Source of the DNA: Lachnospiraceae bacterium
Lineage (GTDB): Bacteria; Bacillota; Clostridia; Lachnospirales; Lachnospiraceae
Assembly: GCA_017482485.1 (NCBI GenBank)
Contig: JAFUMV010000025.1
Coordinates: 1-49,186 of the forward strand
Direction: 5' to 3'
Length of the DNA stretch: 49,186 nucleotides
The notes under the pieces: model-generated
Told to the model about the DNA's origin: nothing
Seen by the model: the letters and a program-made list of their open reading frames with translations, nothing else
Database searches by the model: none
Shown: piece after piece, positions 9,293-16,367 of the stretch
How the letters are laid out: every line of letters starts with the position of its first letter
Position numbering within the stretch: the first letter of the stretch is position 1
Translations under genes and position numbers: made by a program

Positions 9293-10276
9293 ATGATCAG
9301 AATTGGTATATTAGGATATGGCAATCTGGGAAAAGGCGTGGAAAGTGCAATTTGCCAGAATCCCGATATGGAACTGACAGCGGTGTTCACACGCCGCAAT
9401 CCTGAAAATCTGCAGGTGAGAACAAAGAGTGCAAAGGTGCTTTCTGCAGATGAGCTGGAGCATATGCAGGATGAAATTGACGTTTTGATCCTGTGCGGCG
9501 GCAGTGCAACCGATCTGCCGGTACAGACTCCCAAATATGCGGCAATGTATAATGTGGTTGACAGCTTCGACACTCATGCAAGGATTCCGGAACATTTCGC
9601 GGCGGTGGATGTCCCTGCAAAAGCAGCCGGCAAAATCGGTATTATTTCCTGCGGCTGGGATCCCGGCATGTTCTCCTTAAACAGACTGTATGCCAACTGC
9701 GTGCTGCCCGAAGGTCATGATTATACTTTCTGGGGCAAGGGCGTATCGCAGGGACATTCTGATGCAGTAAGACGAATTGCTGGAGTAAAGGACTGCAGAC
9801 AGTACACTATTCCGGTTCCGGAAGCCCAGGAAGCGGTAAGAAGCGGCAGCAATCCGGAGCTGACCACAAGAGAAAAGCATACCAGAGAATGTTTTGTGGT
9901 GGCTGAGGAAGGCGCTGATCTTGCAAAAATCGAGCAGGAAATTGTGACCATGCCCAACTACTTCTCCGATTATGATACCACCGTGCACTTCATCACAGAA
10001 GAAGAGATGAAGCGCGACCACAGCGGACTGCCTCACGGCGGCAGCGTAATCCGTACCGGTGTGACCGGTATGGCTAAAGAAAATAAGCATGTGATTGAAT
10101 ACAGCTTAAAGTTGGATTCCAATCCTGAGTTCACAGGTTCTGTTATTGTCGCTTATGCGAGAGCAGCATACCGCATGAATAAAGAAGGCTTGAGCGGCTG
10201 CAAGACCGTGTTTGATATTGCTCCGGCTTATCTGAGCGCAAAGAGTGCAGAAGAGTTAAGAGCACATCTGCTGTAG
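9293..10276 (+). CDS. ddh: meso-Diaminopimelate D-dehydrogenase
   Basis: 327 residues. N-terminal NADP-binding Rossmann motif GILGYGNLGKGV, then the family's core segments CGWDPGMFSLNR, WGKGVSQGHSDAVRRI and LPHGGSVIRTG. The enzyme reductively aminates tetrahydrodipicolinate to meso-DAP in one step (EC 1.4.1.16), the short lysine/peptidoglycan route found in many Lachnospiraceae. AAAGGAG lies before ATG 9293. It is monocistronic: own promoter, inverted repeat at the start site and a strong terminator just after the stop. Confidence 0.95.
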   Translation: MIRIGILGYGNLGKGVESAICQNPDMELTAVFTRRNPENLQVRTKSAKVLSADELEHMQDEIDVLILCGGSATDLPVQTPKYAAMYNVVDSFDTHARIPEHFAAVDVPAKAAGKIGIISCGWDPGMFSLNRLYANCVLPEGHDYTFWGKGVSQGHSDAVRRIAGVKDCRQYTIPVPEAQEAVRSGSNPELTTREKHTRECFVVAEEGADLAKIEQEIVTMPNYFSDYDTTVHFITEEEMKRDHSGLPHGGSVIRTGVTGMAKENKHVIEYSLKLDSNPEFTGSVIVAYARAAYRMNKEGLSGCKTVFDIAPAYLSAKSAEELRAHLL

Positions 10277-10300
10277 GTATAACAAATAAACCAAAGGGAA

Positions 10301-10334
10301 AAAGGCGGTGAACGTTTGTTCACTGCTTTTTTTT
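10301..10334 (+). terminator. Rho-independent terminator after ddh
   Basis: GCGGTGAAC and GTTCACTGC form a nine-pair stem with a short GTTT loop, followed by eight T residues. It sits 25 bases after the ddh stop. Confidence 0.85.
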
Positions 10335-10364
10335 CAGGTCCGCCCAAATATTCCATTGGCGGGC

Positions 10365-10415
10365 AGGCAGCTATGGCAAGTGTCCGGTTACTGTGAACAG
10401 TAACAGTAGCTGCCT
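10365..10415. repeat. Nested palindrome with the 18-bp GTTACTGT-NN-ACAGTAAC element
   Basis: An outer nine-base inverted repeat (AGGCAGCTA 10365-10373, TAGCTGCCT 10407-10415) encloses a perfect 8+2+8 palindrome, GTTACTGTGAACAGTAAC, at 10387-10404. Near copies of the inner palindrome occur at 16246-16263 and 43226-43243. It lies in the 282-base gap between ddh and the next gene, which otherwise holds only the ddh terminator and a promoter. Confidence 0.6.
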
Positions 10416-10444
10416 ATTGAACGATAGTTCAGTCATCTTTTTCA

Positions 10445-10474
10445 TTTACATATCGCCCATCAGTATGGTATATT
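10445..10474 (+). promoter_or_regulatory. Probable promoter for the helical-repeat genes
   Basis: TTTACA (10445-10450), 18-base spacer, TATATT (10469-10474), about 85 bases before the start codon. Confidence 0.5.
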
Positions 10475-10558
10475 GTTCTGAGGGGCGACAGCTTTTTACA
10501 TATGAAGGGATAAAATACATGGAAAGCTGCCGCAATGAAGGTATTACAGGAGGGTAAA

Positions 10559-11614
10559 ATGGACATTTATATTTCAAATGCAAGAGACAAATTCGCGCAG
10601 GCTGACAAGAGGATTGCGGAACGCAAATATCCGGAGGCATTGGAACTGTTTTCTGAGATCAGAGAAGTGATGGATCATGCATACTTTGAGTCGAAAGCGA
10701 TTCAGTATCAGCTTTTGGCATGCGAAGCGATCAAGGGAAGCGCAATTCTGAAGATGAGACTGGGAAAAACCGAAGAGGCACTGGCAGAAATCGAGAAGAC
10801 TTTTGAAAGACTGAATCAGGTCAGCAATGAAGACAACCTAAAAGAGGTGGCTTTTTACTATGCGGAAATGCATCTGCACAGATGTGAAATCTATGCACAG
10901 CTGGCAGCGAAAGCAGGACTGGGTGAAAAGGCAGATGCCCATCTGGACGCTGCGGCAGCGGATGGTGAAAAGGCCATTGAATATGCAGTTCTGACAGAGG
11001 GGTATGAAGGGAAATTTGGCAGTCTGCACGTTCTGCAGGGCAGTCATCATCAGCTGGGCAGCATATATACGCTTCAGAAAAAGAGTGAGAAAGCGGCAGA
11101 GCATTTTAAGGAGTCTCTGACATATTGTGAAAAGATGATTCAGATGAAACCCAACCCGAAGCTGGAGTCTTTGATGGCCGGAAACTGTTTGAGACTGGCG
11201 CTGGCGTATGCACAGTGCAAAGACGTGGACAACAGAGAGGATATTGTCAAATATGCAAACCAGGGGCTGGCAAAGTATTCTGAGCTTTATAATAAAAATA
11301 AAACCGCAGAAAATGTTTATAATCTGGGCGTTGCCTGTTATAATATGACTTTGATTGCCGAGATCTTCACAGATTACAAGGCGGCAAAGAGCTATTGCGA
11401 CAAGGCGATCGCTTATCAGACAAAAATTTGTGAAACAGATAAATATATGGTACAGTCGGTATACCGTCTTTTAGCATATTTTGATACCTGCTTACGGGTG
11501 ATGGACAAGGGAAGCTGCAGCGGGGAAGAAATTGCGAAGTACAAAAAAGACATGGGCGCTTTGAACGAGATTTATAAGAAGAGAACCGGAAGAGATTTTA
11601 AGCAGTCTAATTAA
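10559..11614 (+). CDS. Tetratricopeptide-like helical repeat protein, function unknown
   Basis: 351 residues, almost entirely amphipathic helix pairs of TPR type (for example the segments starting FAQADKRIAERKYPEALELF, LGSIYTLQKKSEKAAEHFKE and NVYNLGVACYNM). There is no signal peptide or membrane segment, so it is probably a cytoplasmic protein-interaction scaffold. ATG 10559 is chosen because AGGAGGG precedes it by four bases; an upstream in-frame ATG at 10535 has no binding site. It lies 49 bases before a SEL1-repeat gene in the same direction, so the two are probably one operon. I do not recognise a named family. Confidence 0.75.
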   Translation: MDIYISNARDKFAQADKRIAERKYPEALELFSEIREVMDHAYFESKAIQYQLLACEAIKGSAILKMRLGKTEEALAEIEKTFERLNQVSNEDNLKEVAFYYAEMHLHRCEIYAQLAAKAGLGEKADAHLDAAAADGEKAIEYAVLTEGYEGKFGSLHVLQGSHHQLGSIYTLQKKSEKAAEHFKESLTYCEKMIQMKPNPKLESLMAGNCLRLALAYAQCKDVDNREDIVKYANQGLAKYSELYNKNKTAENVYNLGVACYNMTLIAEIFTDYKAAKSYCDKAIAYQTKICETDKYMVQSVYRLLAYFDTCLRVMDKGSCSGEEIAKYKKDMGALNEIYKKRTGRDFKQSN

Positions 11615-11663
11615 AACCGGAGATTTCCGGCGCCTGAAGCCGCTGCATATAAAGAGGAGAAAA

Positions 11664-12533
11664 ATGCTTTTTTTAAGCAGCAAAAGTAAGAAAAAAGAAA
11701 ACAGAGAATTCAAAAAGACCGTGCTTGCCATGGACCGCGGCAAAAAGTGGGCAAAGCGGGAAATGCAGTCTCTTGCGCAAAAGGATGATGAGGATTTTGT
11801 GGCCAGACTTGCCCAGGCCAGGCTGGAACTGTATTCCCAGGCAGCATATGAGGGAAATGACAACGCCCAGTATCTGGTTGGGATGTCCTATAAGCAGCTG
11901 GAGGACCGTGAGGCCGCACTGGAGTGGCTGACGATGCAGGCGAAAAAGGGGGATGTAAAATCCATGAAAGCGCTTGCACAGGGCTATACGAAGGAGGGGC
12001 TGTTTGGCGACAACAGAATCGAGTACATCTGCTGGCTGAGAAAGGCCGCACAGGCCGGTGATGTATGGGCACAGGTCAATCTTGGACGGGAGTATAACGG
12101 AAAGAACGAAGAAGCTGCCCGTAAATGGTATCAGGCGGCAAAGGCTCAGGGGAGCAGCGAGGCCTGCCTGGAGCTGGGACGGTCCTGGTATCATGAGGCG
12201 ATAACGAAGTTTGGTATCCAGAATCCGGCTGAAAAGCAGAAATTGATGGATCTGGTGGAGGAGCATTACATTGAGGCTGCAAACCGTGCAAAAGACGCGC
12301 ATGAGCTTGCGGTTGCCTCCAGAGAACTCGGAAATTTTTACAGCACAGCCTTTCAGGGGGATGTGTCTCCTGAACGGGCGGCCTGGTTTTATTATCAGGC
12401 CTGGAACTGCGAAAGAAAAAGCGATGATTTTGAGCAGTTTGAGAAAATCAGAAAGCAGTATCAGCTGGACATGGCACCTGAGCGAATGGATGAGTGGGAA
12501 GAGAAGCTTTTCGGAAATGATGAGCGCATTTAG
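11664..12533 (+). CDS. SEL1-like repeat protein, function unknown
   Basis: 289 residues. After a basic, charged N-terminus come SEL1-type repeats: LYSQAAYEGNDNAQYLVGMSY, ALEWLTMQAKKGDVKSMKALAQ, WLRKAAQAGDVWAQVNLGREY, KWYQAAKAQGSSEACLELG and a last WFYYQAW unit. SEL1 repeats are alpha-solenoid scaffolds, used in bacteria in signalling and cell-envelope complexes. No catalytic domain is visible. AGAGGAG precedes ATG 11664. Co-directional with the TPR-like gene, 49 bases after it. Confidence 0.8.
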   Translation: MLFLSSKSKKKENREFKKTVLAMDRGKKWAKREMQSLAQKDDEDFVARLAQARLELYSQAAYEGNDNAQYLVGMSYKQLEDREAALEWLTMQAKKGDVKSMKALAQGYTKEGLFGDNRIEYICWLRKAAQAGDVWAQVNLGREYNGKNEEAARKWYQAAKAQGSSEACLELGRSWYHEAITKFGIQNPAEKQKLMDLVEEHYIEAANRAKDAHELAVASRELGNFYSTAFQGDVSPERAAWFYYQAWNCERKSDDFEQFEKIRKQYQLDMAPERMDEWEEKLFGNDERI

Positions 12534-12604
12534 CAGAAACGGCAGATGCGCCTGAACAGTCTTAAATCAACCTTTAATTTTTCTTTAATTTGCGCTTCGG
12601 GTGC

Positions 12605-12634
12605 TTGCAGGAAAATATGATACGGAAGTATAAT
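12605..12634 (+). promoter_or_regulatory. Probable promoter before the GH25 gene
   Basis: TTGCAG (12605-12610), 18-base spacer, TATAAT (12629-12634). The predicted start near 12641 falls inside the hairpin that begins at 12638. Confidence 0.5.
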
Positions 12635-12637
12635 AGG

Positions 12638-12677
12638 ATCTGACAGTTTTTGAATGAAAACTGTCAGATTTTTCGTT
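12638..12677 (+). terminator. Perfect 13-bp terminator-like hairpin
   Basis: ATCTGACAGTTTT (12638-12650), six-base loop, AAAACTGTCAGAT (12657-12669), then a T-rich tract. It may end the TPR-SEL1 transcript. If the promoter at 12605 is real, the same hairpin forms the very 5' end of the GH25 mRNA. Confidence 0.75.
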
Positions 12678-12703
12678 CTTTTTTTAAAGACAGGAGAGAA
12701 AAA

Positions 12704-14704
12704 ATGGCAAAGAAAAAAAAGAGACGTAGAAGACATGCGGACTTTCAGCCGTTGATTGTGATACTTCCGGCGATTGCAGGTGTAATTCTGATCATCGTGC
12801 TGGTGGTCTTGATTTTGAAAAAAGATACAACACAGCCGGCAGCGGCAGAATCTGTTGTAAGTCAGGAGACGACAGCACAGGAAGCTGAGACATCCGGGAC
12901 ACAGGATGCGGATGGCACAGAGACTGAGAATGCGGACAGCGTTGAAAGTCAGGAAGAAACAACGGTTTCGGCAGAAGCTGCAGGCAGTGAAAGCGGCGCG
13001 GCAGACGCAGCGGGACAGGTAGAGGAAGACGCAGAAGCCGGCAGCACTGCGGCCGAAGAAAGCGTGGTAGCGGCCGAAGTGGGCACGATGGACGATGCAG
13101 AAGATCCTCAGACTTCCACAAAGACAGCGCAGAACGTGGGAACAGGGGCTACTGTGGAAGTGAGTACAGTCCAGATTCCGGAAGGAGAGACTGCTGAGGC
13201 AACCCTGGGCATTGATGTTTCCAAGTATCAGGGGACCATTGACTGGGCGGCTGTGAAAAATGCGGGCGTGGATTTTGCCATGATTCGTGTGGGATACCGC
13301 ACAAAGACAACGGGCATCATTTATGAGGATCCGGGGGCGCGGTATAACCTGCAGGAAGCTACGAAAAACGGCATTAAAGTGGGTGCGTACTTTTTCTCCA
13401 CCGCAGTCAGCCAACAGGAAGCGAAAGAAGAAGCGGCCTGGGTGGCGAGCTTCATTTCAAAATATAAGATCACATATCCTGTGGCTTTTAACTGTGAGGG
13501 CTTTCAGTCATCGGACAGCAGACAGTATAATCTGACAAAAGAAGAACGGACCAATCTTGCCTGTGCATTTTTGGATACCATTGCAGCGAGCGGCTATACG
13601 CCCATGTTTTATGCTTCCCGCAATGAGATGGAGGGCAGTGCCCAGTGGAATATGAACACACTGGAGAATCGCTACAGAGTCTGGGTTTCTCAGTATCCGG
13701 AAAAGCCGTTTCCGCAGACCGGTGCATCGTCCTACAGCGGTAAGCATGCGATGTGGCAGTATACCAGCCAGGGGACGGTAGCCGGAATCAAAGGTAAGGT
13801 GGACGTCAATGTGGCATATTTTGGCTACAGTCAGGAAGCTGAGGCGAAGGACTCTGCGCCTGCGGAAATTGTGGAAGCCAATCCGGAGGTAGGGCTGAAT
13901 TTTACGGAAGTGAATGAAACGGTGACTGCAAAGAATGAAACCAATCTGCGCAATATTCCTACCACGGAAGGCAGCCAGGTGGTTTATCTGTTGAAAAACG
14001 GAGAAACCGTGCAGCGAACCGGTGTCGGGTCCAACGGTTGGGATCGTGTGATTTATAATGGACAGAAGCTGTATGCGGTACACAATTTCCTGACCACAGA
14101 CATTTCCGGAAATGCTGCAGGAGGCGATTCTGCTTCTTCGCAGACAGCGGGCACACAGGCAGGACAGACAAACAGTCAGAACGCTTCCTCCGGCCAGACC
14201 AGCACGGTGGGCGGTTTGACTTTTAAAGCGGTCAGTGAAGCGGTGACAGCCCGTGACAAAGTGAATCTGCGAGATCTGCCCAGTACAGAGACCGGAAAAA
14301 TTGTGGGAACTTTGAGCTATGGAGAAGCGGTGGTTCGTACCGGTGTCAGCGGAAGTGATGATACCGGCTGGTCCAGACTTGAGGTGAATGGACAGGTGGT
14401 ATATGCGTCTTCCCGTCTGCTTGCTACCAGCATGGATTATAAGGAACAGGAAAAGCCTACCGCTGAAAATCCGGAGAACGGAATGCATTTTGTGGCGGCT
14501 TCGGGTAACGTGAAAGCCAAGAGCGGAGAAACCAATCTGCGCAATATCCCGACTACCGGTGAGCCTTCTCAGGTAGTGGGACAGCTGACCGGTGATGCTA
14601 CGGCGGTACGTGTCGGAATCGATAAGGATAAAGGCTGGACGAAATTAAACTATAATGGTCAGATCGTTTATGCGGTGACAAACTATCTGACCGTGGTGGA
14701 ATGA
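12704..14704 (+). CDS. Membrane-anchored GH25 (lysozyme-like) protein with three SH3-like repeats
   Basis: 666 residues. Basic N-terminus (KKKKRRRRH), one membrane segment (about residues 21-43), a long Ala/Glu/Ser-rich linker (about 45-160), a GH25 domain (about 168-365: LGIDVSKYQGTIDW, then VGAYFFSTAVS), and three SH3b-type repeats, the first and third containing ETNLRNIPTT and the middle one KVNLRDLPST. GH25 enzymes cut the MurNAc-GlcNAc bond of peptidoglycan. Odd point: where GH25 enzymes have a D-x-E pair on the central strand, this one has Asn263-Cys-Glu265; the first-strand Asp171 is kept. Activity may be altered. ATG 12704 follows AGGAGA. Its stop overlaps the next gene's start by four bases. 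Confidence 0.88.
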   Translation: MAKKKKRRRRHADFQPLIVILPAIAGVILIIVLVVLILKKDTTQPAAAESVVSQETTAQEAETSGTQDADGTETENADSVESQEETTVSAEAAGSESGAADAAGQVEEDAEAGSTAAEESVVAAEVGTMDDAEDPQTSTKTAQNVGTGATVEVSTVQIPEGETAEATLGIDVSKYQGTIDWAAVKNAGVDFAMIRVGYRTKTTGIIYEDPGARYNLQEATKNGIKVGAYFFSTAVSQQEAKEEAAWVASFISKYKITYPVAFNCEGFQSSDSRQYNLTKEERTNLACAFLDTIAASGYTPMFYASRNEMEGSAQWNMNTLENRYRVWVSQYPEKPFPQTGASSYSGKHAMWQYTSQGTVAGIKGKVDVNVAYFGYSQEAEAKDSAPAEIVEANPEVGLNFTEVNETVTAKNETNLRNIPTTEGSQVVYLLKNGETVQRTGVGSNGWDRVIYNGQKLYAVHNFLTTDISGNAAGGDSASSQTAGTQAGQTNSQNASSGQTSTVGGLTFKAVSEAVTARDKVNLRDLPSTETGKIVGTLSYGEAVVRTGVSGSDDTGWSRLEVNGQVVYASSRLLATSMDYKEQEKPTAENPENGMHFVAASGNVKAKSGETNLRNIPTTGEPSQVVGQLTGDATAVRVGIDKDKGWTKLNYNGQIVYAVTNYLTVVE

Positions 14705-15453
14705 TGTTGGAAGAGGGGCGGATCAGGATCTATCTGGCCGATGTCCGTCCACTGTATGAAGAGACACTGCAGAGAAAAGTATATGAAAAGCTGCCTGAAG
14801 TGCGGCAAAAAAAAGCGGATGCCTGCAAAATGCTGTCAGCAAGAGCTGCATCGCTGGCTGTCGGCTTTCTGGCGGAATATGCAGTCAGGCAGGAAGAACT
14901 TTCTTATGAAGAAATTTTTTATGAAGCCGGCGGCAGACCGGTGGTAAAGCGCCGGAAAGGACAGCAGCCGCTCTATATCAGTCTGTCTCATTCCGGAGAT
15001 TATGCGGTTTGTGCGCTGTGCCGTCAGCCGGTAGGAGTGGACATTCAGCAGGGGAAAAAAATCAGGACGGGGATGCTTCGTCATTTTATGACGCCGAAAG
15101 AAGCGGCGGAATTTTGCAGATATTATGAGATTGACTCTAAGAGTTATCTGCTGGACGATGTCCGGGAAAAAAATGCTCCATGCAGCGACGGCATACAGCC
15201 GGAGAGAGGATTTTTGTCCCGGGAGGCGACAGAAGCTTTTTTCAGAGACTGGACGGCCAAGGAAAGCTATATGAAACTGACAGGAAAGGGCATGTCTCTG
15301 GGTTTTTCCAATCTTACAGTGGATTGGAAAAACAGAAGGATTTCGGAAAAGACAGCGGACAATAAAAGCGCCCGGCTGTTTTGGGTTCAGGCACCGGAAG
15401 GCTATTTCATGACCGCCTGCGCAGGAGAGGCACCGCAGACATCAAGAAACTGA
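14701..15453 (+). CDS. 4'-Phosphopantetheinyl transferase superfamily protein (Sfp type)
   Basis: 250 residues. Visible Sfp-type motifs: SLSHSGDYAVCAL, VGVDIQQ (metal-binding Asp) and DWTAKESYMKLTGKG (the W-x-x-KESYxK signature). It transfers phosphopantetheine from CoA to a carrier-protein serine. Its reach is unclear: acpP lies 3.5 kb downstream, but a separate AcpS is usual, so it may serve another carrier protein. It begins with ATGATG at 14701/14704, overlapping the GH25 stop, so translation is probably coupled. An insert (SKSYLLDDVREKNAP and following) between the metal site and the KES motif looks lineage-specific. Confidence 0.87.
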   Translation: MMLEEGRIRIYLADVRPLYEETLQRKVYEKLPEVRQKKADACKMLSARAASLAVGFLAEYAVRQEELSYEEIFYEAGGRPVVKRRKGQQPLYISLSHSGDYAVCALCRQPVGVDIQQGKKIRTGMLRHFMTPKEAAEFCRYYEIDSKSYLLDDVREKNAPCSDGIQPERGFLSREATEAFFRDWTAKESYMKLTGKGMSLGFSNLTVDWKNRRISEKTADNKSARLFWVQAPEGYFMTACAGEAPQTSRN

Positions 15454-15477
15454 CTGCTGCGCTCAAAAAGCAAAATG

Positions 15478-15516
15478 AAAATCGTTCGGATGAAAATATG
15501 CCGAACGATTTTTGTC
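15478..15516 (+). terminator. Rho-independent terminator after the PPTase gene
   Basis: AAAATCGTTCGG (15478-15489) and CCGAACGATTTT (15501-15512), a perfect 12-bp stem followed by T/G-rich bases, 25 bases after the stop. Confidence 0.8.
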
Positions 15517-15603
15517 GTTGTGACTTTTTCCCCTGAAAAGAGAATAAACCTGTGTAACCAAATATGGAAGTACGATCAAATTCGGATGCACAGGAGGATA
15601 AAA

Positions 15604-15984
15604 ATGGGACAGAACAGAATTGGAGAAAGAATTGAAAGCTGCTGTAAGGAAAAGAAACTTTCCTACTATGTTCTTTCCAGACAGGCAAAGGTGCCGTTGA
15701 CCACAATTTTACATATCGTGGACGGAACGACGAAAAATCCGGGCGTTTTTACAGTGGTAAAGCTTTATCAGGCACTTGAGATTCCGTTGACGGAACTGGC
15801 CAAAGAGGAAACGGACCGGGGAGCGGCAGCATCAGCTGACCATTCCCCCCAGCATTCCGCTGCCGGCGCAGATCATCAGCGTGGTGAAAAACTGATTTCC
15901 CAGATCCGTGAAGGAGTGGTTTACAATCAGCGTCAAAACTGCCAGGATGCAAAAGTAGAGGGTGCCTGCGAGCAGACCCCATAG
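15604..15984 (+). CDS. XRE-family helix-turn-helix regulator with an abnormal C-terminal tail
   Basis: 126 residues in the open frame. Residues 1-65 are a standard small XRE/Cro HTH (IGERIESCCKEKKLSYYVLS, then VPLTTILHIVDGTTKNPGVF). Related small regulators usually stop after about 70-80 residues; here the frame continues about 45 residues of Ala/Ser/His/Gln-rich sequence, and its last 153 bases are antisense to the 3' end of the convergent TIGR04086-like gene. The tail looks like read-through after loss of the native stop rather than a domain. AGGAGG lies six bases before ATG 15604; in-frame codons upstream have no binding site. Confidence 0.75.
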   Translation: MGQNRIGERIESCCKEKKLSYYVLSRQAKVPLTTILHIVDGTTKNPGVFTVVKLYQALEIPLTELAKEETDRGAAASADHSPQHSAAGADHQRGEKLISQIREGVVYNQRQNCQDAKVEGACEQTP

Positions 15985-16218
15985 GAACCTTTTTTCCTGC
16001 ATGCATTTACCGGAAAGCAAACCGGACAAAAAGGATGCCAGTATGTAAATGACAAGTATTCCGATGTTTACAATTGATTCAGACAATTGCAAACGGTACA
16101 GTAAAAGCGCCAGAAGCAGCAGGGTACCTCCGGTCAGAAGGTAAGCGGCAAGCAGGCATTTTATCAGCACAACCGCCTTTGACTGCGGCTGTAATTTCGC
16201 ATCTCTCGCTCGTTCCAT
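15832..16218 (-). CDS. TIGR04086-like (YrzE) four-helix membrane protein
   Basis: 128 residues with four hydrophobic segments: VLIKCLLAAYLLTGGTLLLL, IVNIGILVIYILASFLSGLL, FLWGLLAGTLYFCILAVLTL and a final TTLMICAGSGMLGGMVS. The layout and the Gly-rich last helix match the small TIGR04086/YrzE family of unknown function, widespread in clostridia. ATG 16218 (minus) has AAGGAAG seven bases upstream; an upstream TTG at 16236 is less likely. It converges on the XRE gene and overlaps it by 153 bases. The 18-bp palindrome at 16246-16263 lies in its leader. Confidence 0.8.
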   Translation of the reverse strand: MERARDAKLQPQSKAVVLIKCLLAAYLLTGGTLLLLALLLYRLQLSESIVNIGILVIYILASFLSGLLSGKCMQEKRFLWGLLAGTLYFCILAVLTLIVNHSFTDLGNQFFTTLMICAGSGMLGGMVS

Positions 16219-16245
16219 AGCACGGCTTCCTTTCAAAAATTTTAT

Positions 16246-16263
16246 GTTACTGTTTACAGCAAC
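16246..16263. repeat. Second copy of the GTTACTGT-NN-ACAGYAAC palindrome
   Basis: GTTACTGTTTACAGCAAC, one mismatch from a perfect 8+2+8 palindrome. It lies 28 bases upstream of the minus-strand TIGR04086-like start, in the 149-base divergent region shared with the CNNM gene. Confidence 0.6.
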
Positions 16264-16302
16264 GATTTTATATTTAATTTATATTCTGAGTATGCTCTTA
16301 AC

Positions 16303-16331
16303 TTGACAACCTTTTGAATTTTTTGTAAGAT
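16303..16331 (+). promoter_or_regulatory. Sigma-A promoter for the CNNM/CBS gene
   Basis: Consensus TTGACA (16303-16308), 17-base spacer, TAAGAT (16326-16331), followed by a strong ribosome binding site. Confidence 0.75.
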
Positions 16332-16367
16332 TATCCAAAATATTTATTGAAGAAGGAGTGATTTTTT

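Noticed and set aside
12530-14488. Two long minus-strand open frames opposite the GH25 gene
   Set aside because: They are rich in Cys/His/Arg as expected from the reverse of the Ala/Glu/Thr-rich linker and repeats, lack binding sites and overlap a clear GH25/SH3 protein.
13910-14700. Tandem DNA repeats (possible CRISPR or minisatellite) in the 3' part of the GH25 gene
   Set aside because: The similarity is between protein SH3 repeats of about 60 residues, with diverged DNA and no spacers.
15475-15603. Upstream extension of the XRE protein from ATG 15475
   Set aside because: It reads through the PPTase terminator hairpin and has no ribosome binding site, while ATG 15604 follows AGGAGG.
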